DNA from: Symbiodinium natans
Lineage: Eukaryota; Sar; Dinophyceae; Suessiales; Symbiodiniaceae
Length of the DNA: 64,000 nucleotides
Direction: 5' to 3'
Assembly: GCA_905221605.1 (NCBI GenBank)
Contig: CAJNDS010002411.1
Location: forward strand, 184,001-248,000
A program made the position numbers and the translations under genes. Positions 57,701 through 64,000 of the stretch are shown here, piece after piece. Position 1 is the stretch's first letter; each line of letters begins with the position of its first letter. The notes under the pieces were generated by a model. It was not told the DNA's origin. It ran no database searches and saw nothing but the letters and a program-made list of their open reading frames with translations.

Positions 57701-60700
57701 TGCTCGTTGCCATTGGCATCCTGGCACTCTTCATCTTGCCACTCTTTCAAGGCAAGTTGGATTTCAGGAAACAGGGAGTTAATTGGGACAGAACGTGCGC
57801 TCAGAAAGATCCCGTATTTGTGACCTTTTCCTCGGCGTCAGCTGTCGGCAGGCCAAGCGGACGCCGTTGCCGTTGAGAAGCTGTTGATGGTGCGTTGTCT
57901 GCGTCTTTTGCGATTGGTCAGAGCCCTTCGAATGTTCAGCCAATTCAGGACATTTGGAGAATTAGGATGCGTAATCTGCCTCCCCAGGAGAGCTATATTC
58001 ATGAAAAAAACAAAAAATGGGTATATATATATATATATTTGCACATATATGCACAAGCCCTTGTAGTCAACAGGGGAACCCTCCCCCAGCCCCAGCCCCC
58101 CCGCATGCTGTTTGCAGGATCATGTGGCGACTTGTCTATGGCCTTCTGACTGCTGGCCAGACCATTGTGTCGACCACGACGCTTCACTTTTATGACAAGT
58201 TTTCAACGTAGGGTTCAGGCTGCACGGAGGGGAGAGCGGGAGAACATCATGAAGACCAGGATTTAGTTCTGGACATAGGCCTGCAACCAGCCTCGAAGAA
58301 GGGACTGGTGCAGTGTGGACCCTTGCACAGGCACGCACGCGCGCACACGCACACAGACACACTTGCATGCACTTGTATGCCAAGAATCGATTTTTTCTTC
58401 TTCCGTTGCCACTACCTGAATGCATAACCAGGCCACCCCATGGCATGCCGACTCACATCCAAGTCATGCCTATCCTCCAAGCACAGCGGCACAAGCACGA
58501 ATGTGTTCATGATGGGATACTGGTTTGGGCTTGCGTTGCGAAGAGAATCAGCACACGCGAGCGATTCACAGCTTGCACGCTAAATTGCGTTGCACATAGT
58601 TTTCAGGTACATAAAAGCGGCCAATTTCCCTTCCCATGTCACTGCTTTGTTGGACACAGTCCCCCTCCTGAGCTAGTCCATGGACCGAAGTCTCCGCTGG
58701 TAAAGTTTTGGGGCGTACACATGGAATGGTTAATTGGATGCCATCAATCTCGGACATGAAAACAAGAAGCAGGAAAGAAGTGTTGATGTAGGAGAGGCGT
58801 GAATGATATGTTAGAGGAAAATGCTGTGGAATCTTGTGGATGTCATATGGACAGATGCTTCGTTCTATGCTCCGGACATCGATTTGCAACACTGCCGCTT
58901 ATCTGATGCTTCTCGACCACTTACTGCACGTGTGAACTGATGCTTCATGGCCGCATGTCATGTTGCAAGCGGAGTGCTTGACAGCCGCATTTCGCACGTG
59001 CTGCATGCTGCGCATGCCAAACGCATGTTGCATCTCGACCGACATGTTGTGCATGTCAGCGAATTCCCACACACACACACTCCCTTCCTGCTTCACGAGT
59101 TTCTTTATGCCGAGCAACGAAATGAGAAGTTTCTTCTTGATTTTGAGCAGCAGTAGTCGATATCGTCCTGAACTGAACGATCGGAAGAAGCCTCTTCATG
59201 CTGGCCAGCTGTGTGTCATGGAGTTGCTGTGGACTCTCATATCGAAGGACGCTGCTATTGGTTTCTCTCTTCGTCTTCAGCTGTATTGCTGTGGAGCTCA
59301 TCGCGAAGGACAACGAGTTGCTTCTCAACGAGCAAACGAGAAGCATTGTCGAGAAGCCTCTCGGTTAATTTATCGCATGGGTTGAACTTGTCAAATAGGG
59401 AATGGTGCTGACGTTGCCGGCGCAAAGCACATGAGCTTAGATTGGTGTAAGAATCAGACAAAGCAGGTGCGAGATCTTATTCCTGAGCTCTCTCTGTACT
59501 GAGTACGTTTGTGCTTTGCAGATCCTACATATCCATGTTGAATCATTTCCAATCCAAGGAACTTCTTCGGCATACATCGGCAGCCTGTCTCTCATGGTGG
59601 GAGGGTTGGGCCGCACAAATCGAGGAGTTTCAAGTTCAAGCATGGCATGTGTGATGCGGATGAGTATGACGGAGAGCTGCTTGAACCAAGGTCTTTGATG
59701 ACACTCTTTCAGTTTGTTACGCTGGATTCTGTGGCCGGCGTCTACTTCCCACTGATTGTTGCGAAGCCATACCTGACCCTGTGCTGAAGTACTCACGAGG
59801 CAGCATGCCGTGTTGAGATGCATGAGGGCCCGCCTCCGCCATTCAGCCGGGGCACTGGATCCTTTCCAGGGGCAAGGTGGTCTGGATTGCTATACAGCTT
59901 GGAGCTTGGATCTTGTGGGTTTCAGGGTTGAGGCACGGGTAGGGCTAGGGTAGTCTGTTTTCCTTAGCATGGCTTTCTCGTTTTCTGGCGGTGCCCTTAC
60001 AAAAGATTTCTTTGTACGCAAACCAAAGTTCTGGTGCTGGAAGGCCGTATGGGGTCCTAGGAGGTTCTGGCACCAGGGGCTAAGCTTGGGCCGTAGACGA
60101 GTAGCGGTGAGTTGGATCCTTAGTTGTTTTCAGTTGTTCTCTTCGTTACCCCATGGTAATCATGGCTTGTTGCAGGAATTATATGCTCTTGCTTCATATT
60201 CTTGTAAAGCAGCCTTCGCCAAGGGCTTTTTTCTTCCTCCCCGTTCTCATCATCGTGTCCGTGGGGCTCATGAACCTTGTGGCTCGGCTCGAGTTGCCCG
60301 TGGAATGGCCTGAACAAAATCGTGCAAAAGCAATGAGCGCAACCATCGGTAGAATGATGCGACAGTTGCACACGCGATACCTTACCTGCAGTTGCTGCAG
60401 TTCTGGCATGTTTCTTGGAAGAGTGCCTTCACACACTGAGGTAACCGCAGCGGTTCTGGAGCGACTGGACTGAGAACCAGAAGACGATAGGGACTTTTTC
60501 TAGAGGCTTCTGGTGACTTCAAACATGCTTGCCCTAAGGAGGAACCCAATGTTTTTGCATTCGCGAAATCTGGGCTCTGTTAGATCAGTGCGTTCGCTGT
60601 CACGAAAGAAGCTCACGAGATGACATGCGTTGACATCACTCCCGCAGTATTGAGTAGTGTTGTCACCCCCTTGAGCCTACAGCTCCCCTTTTGTCACTTC

Positions 60701-61706
60701 CTTCATGCGAAAACCGGTGAGGAACGCGATGGAGCATGCCGCAGAAGAAGCTGAGGAGCAAAAAGAAGACATAAGGCATAAGGTCAAAGATGCCATTCCA
60801 GCTTTGGTGGATATCTTCCGTGAGATCGACAAGGCAGGGTGGCATCATGTAGTCCTTTGCTCAAGAAATGACTTGTCTCTGTTTGGGGACTAGTAGAGTG
60901 AAAAATGGAGAGATGGATGTGATGCTGTGACATGAGACGGGCAACGTACCGCAACGCTTAGACATGAACACACGTGACTCCACATTGTCTCCCGCTGTCA
61001 TGTATAGGATGGCAACGGCACGATCACGCACAAAGAGCTGGAAAACATAGACATCGATGTGCTGCCGGCCAAATTCCTGCAAGCAGTGCATGCTGAAAGC
61101 ATGACGGAGCTGTTCGAGTACCTAGATGTCGACGACAGCGGTGAGCTTCTCGTCTTATCGAACGTAGCTGTTAACTCTGATGGGTGCCAGGGGACATGTG
61201 CTTGTCGCAAGTCTAGCATGGAGGCAGAACGAAAGTAAGGCTGACCCAGTCCGCTTTCATCGAAGGGGTCCTGAAGCTCTGCATGCTCGACATGCTCGCG
61301 CCTGAGTTTTTGCTCATGGACATAGCAGCCTGCATCTCGGGTTTGCAGCTACGTAGTTCTTTCAAGTTGAGCAGCGTCAGCTGTCAATGGGTGCAGTGGC
61401 ATGTACTATCAGCTTTACTGCTGAATTGCCACAAGACTTAAAAAACCATCAGGGTTTCGCAGGTGGGTCAGGTGTTCCTGATCCGCCAAGATCTGCCTGC
61501 GGCTTCACCATTCGACCGGTCCAACATTCCTGGAATGGACATCAGCATTTAAGAACTTACACGTCCATGCCGGGAGTGTCAACATGTTCTTTGTTACCCG
61601 ATGTCTGAGGCCCGTCTCTGCCGTGCAATCGCTCAAGCTGCTCCGCATGATTCTTGATTCCTCAAAGAGGATCGAGGGAGCCTTGCGGAAGATGACCACA
61701 GTCTAA
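54701..61706 (+). CDS. Single-domain voltage-gated cation channel with EF-hands (multi-exon)
   Basis: The reading runs through many exons. A start at 54701 gives MASDASQQLADLQLRLAASS, a probable coiled coil. Then come S1-S2 (56823 to about 57069), S3 (57676-57751), S4 (57852-57970), S5 start (58118 on), S5 (59248-59363), pore (about 59692-59785), S6 (about 60218-60281), a Glu-rich C-terminal helix, two EF-hands, and a last exon ending LRMILDSSKRIEGALRKM with TAA at 61704-61706. One set of six segments is seen, as in bacterial NaV and protist single-domain channels rather than four-domain Cav. It should sit in a membrane, pass cations (Na+ or Ca2+) on depolarisation, and respond to Ca2+ through the EF-hands. 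The N-terminal exon and some linkers are uncertain, and no other function is implied. Confidence 0.8.
55600..55860. repeat. Minisatellite within the channel gene (~55-60 bp unit)
   Basis: Units of the type TTGGCCAGRGCATCCATGCC, MGAACGATGACTACRYGCA and GTTCCCAGTGAATCCA recur at about 55610, 55658, 55711, 55770 and 55818. A single further copy (GCGTCCATGCCCGAACGATG) lies at about 56650. Presumably intronic. Confidence 0.8.
56823..57069 (+). CDS. Channel exon: S1, S1-S2 loop and S2
   Basis: The acceptor TTGTGCAG precedes SSWFEYVVGLVIFGNLITIG, a typical S1 helix. A ~40 residue loop rich in Gly, Pro and Glu follows. Then comes LERAYLVFYCALAELR, an S2-like helix with acidic residues. The donor is uncertain: a GA donor after CTGCGG or a GT a few bases further on. 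Confidence 0.75.
57676..57751 (+). CDS. Channel exon: S3
   Basis: GGCAG precedes DVWFLLDIMLVAIGILALFI, an S3 helix with the expected acidic residue after WFLL. The exon ends CAAG before a GC donor (57752). One leftover base joins the next exon in correct phase to give Gly. Confidence 0.85.
57852..57970 (+). CDS. Channel exon: S4 voltage sensor
   Basis: The acceptor CGGCAG precedes an Ala/Val-rich lead and then VRCLRLLRLVRALRMFSQFR. Arginines lie at every third position (R-x-x-R pattern, five in a row), the hallmark of a voltage-sensing S4. The phase with the S3 exon is exact. Confidence 0.9.
58118..58190 (+). CDS. Channel exon: S4-S5 linker and start of S5
   Basis: After TTTGCAG the frame reads IMWRLVYGLLTAGQTIVS, the linker typical of this family (Leu-Val-Tyr-Gly-Leu). 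If the donor is GA (TC|GACC), the codon completes correctly with the 59248 exon. The short connection from S4 is unresolved in phase, so another small exon may exist. Confidence 0.65.
59248..59363 (+). CDS. Channel exon: S5
   Basis: CGAAG precedes TLLLVSLFVFSCIAVELIAK, a strong S5 helix. A polar turret follows, NELLLNEQTRSIVEKPL, and the exon runs up to a GT donor at 59364. Confidence 0.8.
59692..59785 (+). CDS. Channel exon: pore loop and selectivity filter
   Basis: The frame reads SLMTLFQFVTLDSVAGVY and then FPLIVAKPYLTLC. The TLFQ-x-x-T-L-(D/E)-S pattern matches NaV/CaV-type pore loops (TLFQxxTLESW in bacterial NaV), here with Asp at the filter. The 5' border is placed at AG|G (CCAAG|GTC) by analogy and may lie further upstream. 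Confidence 0.8.
60218..60281 (+). CDS. Channel exon: S6
   Basis: FFFLPVLIIVSVGLMNLV matches the S6 gate helix, including the conserved Asn of LMNLV. Several GC or GA donors directly follow, and I could not choose between them. Confidence 0.75.
60684..60833 (+). CDS. Channel exon: post-S6 helix and first half of EF-hand 1
   Basis: The exon reads VTSFMRKPVRNAMEHAAEEA and then KVKDAIPALVDIFREIDK. This is a Glu-rich helix followed by the entering helix and the first two loop residues of an EF-hand. It stops before GCAGGG, a GC donor at 60834. Confidence 0.8.
61008..61140 (+). CDS. Channel exon: rest of EF-hand 1 and start of EF-hand 2
   Basis: After TGTATAG the frame gives DGNGTITHKELENIDIDVLP, completing the canonical loop DKDGNGTITHKE with the previous exon. 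ELFEYLDVDDSG follows, the start of a second loop, before a GTGAGC donor. The next exon (about 61226-61340) continues LTQSAFIEGVLKLCMLDMLA. Confidence 0.85.
61524..61706 (+). CDS. Likely last channel exon
   Basis: An open frame ends with VQSLKLLRMILDSSKRIEGA, then LRKMTTV and TAA (61704-61706). A Leu-Lys-Leu-Leu-Arg helix followed by a coiled-coil-like tail is common at the end of such EF-hand channels. The acceptor is not certain. Confidence 0.55.
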   Translation, partial: TFLEWTSAFKNLHVHAGSVNMFFVTRCLRPVSAVQSLKLLRMILDSSKRIEGALRKMTTV

Positions 61707-62585
61707 ATGGATGATGGAATGGCGCCTTCCAAGGCCTTTTGACACAGAGGTGTGACTGAACGGGGTTTGTCTCCTCTGAAATGTTGCCAAGTGTATTGTA
61801 GAGCTGCGGAGTGCCTCCGGCTATCAGCACCAGTACAAGACAAATTTAAAGCAGTGCTTGTGTTTTTGCGATGCAAACATGCAAAGAGTTTCAAAGTGAA
61901 CCAACATATTGATCAAGCATGTTCCTCGCACGCTCTCTTGCTCCCTCTCTCTCTCTCTGTTTTCCTCTGTCTTCCTCTGTCTTTCTGTGTCTTTCTCTCT
62001 CGCTCGTTCTTGCTCTCTTGTTCTCCGTTTCTCTGTCTCTCTCACTCCTTGATGTGGTGCTGGCAAAGCTGCACTCGTATGTAAATGTAGTATCTACGGG
62101 TCTCTGCCCGGCTGTCTCTATTCAAATATTTTCCATCTGCATTGGCCAGCTTTGAGACACATTCAGAACTGGTCAGACCTTCTTCAAGATGTAGAGTCTA
62201 GCTGTGGTTAAAAGCGCGGGGGTAGCAAGTGCACGCGAAACTGAGCATGGAGCAAGAGTACGACTTGTAGCTCTATAGGTTGTAATCGTGTTTTGTCTTG
62301 GTGGGCCTCACAAGGTCGACGGACGTAAATCGGACGAAGACATAAGTTGAAGATGGAGCCTTTGGTGGACATGCCCTGGGAAGCCTAGTGCAATTCTTGC
62401 AATAGTGGGTTCGATGCCAACCTACCGAAACCCGAAAGTCTATGTTCACTCTGCCTTCTGAAGTTGTAAGAAATTCTCAACTCGAATTCGACCACATTTG
62501 CTGAAACCGTGAACGCTCGTCCTCATTGTCATGCGAAGAATCATCGTCTACGTGTTTGCACAGAGTAACTCCAACCGACCTCCAT
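61707..62585. other. Intergenic or intronic sequence
   Basis: Includes a CT-rich microsatellite-like tract at about 61935-62045. I recognise no exon in the remainder. Confidence 0.5.
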
Positions 62586-62589
62586 TTGC

Positions 62590-63014
62590 AGCTGTTGCTT
62601 ATCTTTCAAGCAGTATGGAGTGTCCAGCTGTGGCGTCTCCATTTGGAAGTGCAAACACGCGCTCACCTGGGACGGATGATGGGCCCGATCCTAACTCCAG
62701 CGATCATTGGTGGTTATGGCTTCTGAGGCTACTTGCCAGTACCTAAGGGTTCATCAAGCCATTCTTGCCACACTCTGGCAAGGAGGCCATGGTGTTGATC
62801 AGGTCTTTGGAGCCTTTTCTTCTTAAGCAGACTTCAAGGCATTCAGTTCGAGTGTGACAGCTCTACCCATGACCAGCAGTCATCAACTGTTACTTCGAGC
62901 TGTCAAGGCCGAGGATGCTGTCAGCCAAGCGCAAGGTCACTCCAGAAGATGTGACAGTTGACGACTTTAGCTCTGTCGCTCCCACTGCTCCAGCAGAACG
63001 GGAGGCGGACTAAG
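62590..63014 (+). CDS. 3' exons of an unrecognised gene
   Basis: Three plus-strand segments look coding. After TTTGCAG (62591) a frame reads LLLIFQAVWSVQLWRLHLEV and on to GPILTPAIIGGYGF. After CCTAAG (62748) another gives FIKPFLPHSGKEAMVLIRSL and then EPFLLK. From about 62883 the frame INCYFELSRPRMLSAKRK continues with TPEDVTVDDFSSVAP and ends AEREAD with TAA at 63012-63014. The last segment looks like a soluble acidic C-terminal tail after hydrophobic sequence, so a membrane protein is possible. Family unknown. Confidence 0.5.
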
Positions 63015-63069
63015 CCCCGTATGGATCCGTATGGAATCCGTCAACGAGAGCAAAAGACCTTCAGGGCCT

Positions 63070-63275
63070 AAGCATATCTAAGCATATCGAAGAATATCTA
63101 AGCATATCTAAGCATATCTACGCATATCTAAGCATATCTAAGCACATCTAAGCATATCTAAGCATATCGAAGCATATCTAAGCATATCTAAGCATATCTA
63201 AGCATATCTAAGCATATCTAAGCACATCGAATATCCAAGCATATCTAAGTATATCTAAGCATATCTAAGCATCGT
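63070..63275. repeat. AGCATATCTA decamer array
   Basis: About 20 copies of a ten-base unit (AAGCATATCT), with variants AGCATATCGA, AGCACATCTA and AGTATATCTA, and one shortened unit near 63230. Confidence 0.95.
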
Positions 63276-63502
63276 AAGGAAACCTTAAGAACTCTATAAG
63301 TCCCAAACCGAAACCCAGAAACCCACAGGTGGTGTTCCTGGATGTCACAGAGATTCAAATGGTGATGTTCTGATGGTCAGATCAGGTTGGTACGATTGCA
63401 GGCAACTCGTTGGTTTTTGCACCAATTTTTTGTTTTCTTGTAGGTCCAAGAGTAGAGGTATTTATCTTTTCGTTTTGAACACGGGGCTGCACCGAACTGC
63501 AG

Positions 63503-63915
63503 GCGTGTCTCGCGATTGTGCTTCTGATCCCTGCGGTGGCAGTTTACAGCCTTTGGCCCTGGGCAATTCCCTTCGCTGATCCTAGCCATGGGATTTGGGC
63601 CAATTGGGGATATATGCTTGCACATCTAGTCGTCTTCAACTACATATGCGGCAGATCATACCTTGTACTCTGGACCCGTTCTCTCTCCCGTGACCACTTG
63701 AATCTGCACAAGGTTCGCATGATCTTGTGGTTTGTGCCACTTGTCACGCCTCTGGTCTGTTGGGGGATCCACATACTCTTTGGCTTGGTGGGTGTATTTC
63801 CGCTTCCGCTTTCTGTACTGACCGGATGCGTCCCTGCTGCCATGGCTACGAAGCAAGTTGCCAAGTACCTGATGCCAGAGCATGTGGTGACACCTGTTGC
63901 TCACCAGTTTGGGAG
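63503..63915 (+). CDS. Exon of a multi-pass membrane protein
   Basis: After CTGCAG the frame is open for 413 bases to a GT donor (GGGAG|GTACC). Hydrophobic segments include CLAIVLLIPAVAVYSLWPWA, NWGYMLAHLVVFNYICG, VRMILWFVPLVTPLVCWGIH and LFGLVGVFPLPLSVLTGC, so at least three or four membrane helices are likely. Charged linkers RSLSRDHLNLHK and KQVAKYLMPEHVVTP separate them. I do not recognise the family. The gene continues beyond the window and probably starts upstream; a short frame at 63436-63500 may be a preceding exon. Confidence 0.65.
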
Positions 63916-64000
63916 GTACCTTTACGTGGTTTGATCGTTCTGGAGCTTCGAGATAGTGCTGCTCGTTGTTTGGTGGAGGTCTTTCTCGCACCTGTCGGGT

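Noticed and set aside
1-64000. Dinoflagellate spliced-leader relict, tRNA, rRNA or CRISPR array
   Set aside because: I looked for the spliced-leader core (AGCCATTTTGGCTCAAG) and its complement, tRNA T-loop boxes with paired arms, and regularly spaced repeats with unique spacers. None was convincing; the tandem arrays here have no unique spacers of constant length.

Overview
This window looks like nuclear DNA of a dinoflagellate, most likely a Symbiodiniaceae-type genome, although I cannot name a species. The evidence is indirect but consistent. Recognisable genes are cut into many short exons. Several introns need GC (perhaps GA) donors, and exons usually resume after AG|G. Gene density is very low and simple repeats are everywhere. 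There are TTTAGGG-type telomere-like tracts and an ISXO2-like transposase. There is also a voltage-gated channel with EF-hands and an Asp-type pore. I saw no spliced-leader relict, rRNA, convincing tRNA or CRISPR array. A run of 100 Ns (11972-12071) marks an assembly gap.

Layout. 1-16.6 kb: no gene I can name; microsatellites (GAT, GA, CT), a 1.3 kb TG/TTTG array containing the gap, and one weak minus-strand ORF region near 8.7-9.7 kb. 16.6-18.6 kb: a multi-exon short-chain dehydrogenase/reductase gene on the minus strand. 18.6-32.7 kb: mostly non-coding or unrecognised, with a few exon-like minus-strand fragments, a 350 bp pair of inverted CAGACAGT/GTCTGAGT arrays and a 600 bp nonamer satellite. 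32.7-36.3 kb: a multi-exon ABC1/ADCK (UbiB/COQ8-like) atypical kinase gene on the minus strand. 39.4-45.2 kb: a repeated-module region holding two copies of an unidentified ~2.1 kb element with degenerate minus-strand ORFs.

47-49 kb: an ISXO2-like DDE transposase whose second catalytic Asp appears lost, overlapped by a Pro/Gln-rich ORF ending in a Cys-rich zinc-binding domain. 49.3-54 kb: a dense block of tandem repeats, including a hairpin-forming ~40 bp satellite with a 458 bp higher-order unit, degenerate TTTAGGG sequence and a G/C-run repeat family also seen once near position 550. 54.7-61.7 kb: a plus-strand intron-rich single-domain voltage-gated cation channel with two C-terminal EF-hands. 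62.6-64 kb: the 3' end of one unrecognised gene and one exon of a multi-pass membrane protein.

The recognised genes left of 37 kb are on the minus strand and those right of 47 kb are on the plus strand. The repeat-rich 37-54 kb interval therefore sits at a divergent strand switch, which fits the unidirectional gene blocks known for dinoflagellates. I see no functional link between the dehydrogenase, ABC1 kinase and channel genes. Exon borders below are hand-derived from reading frame, motif continuity and splice dinucleotides, and should be treated as approximate.
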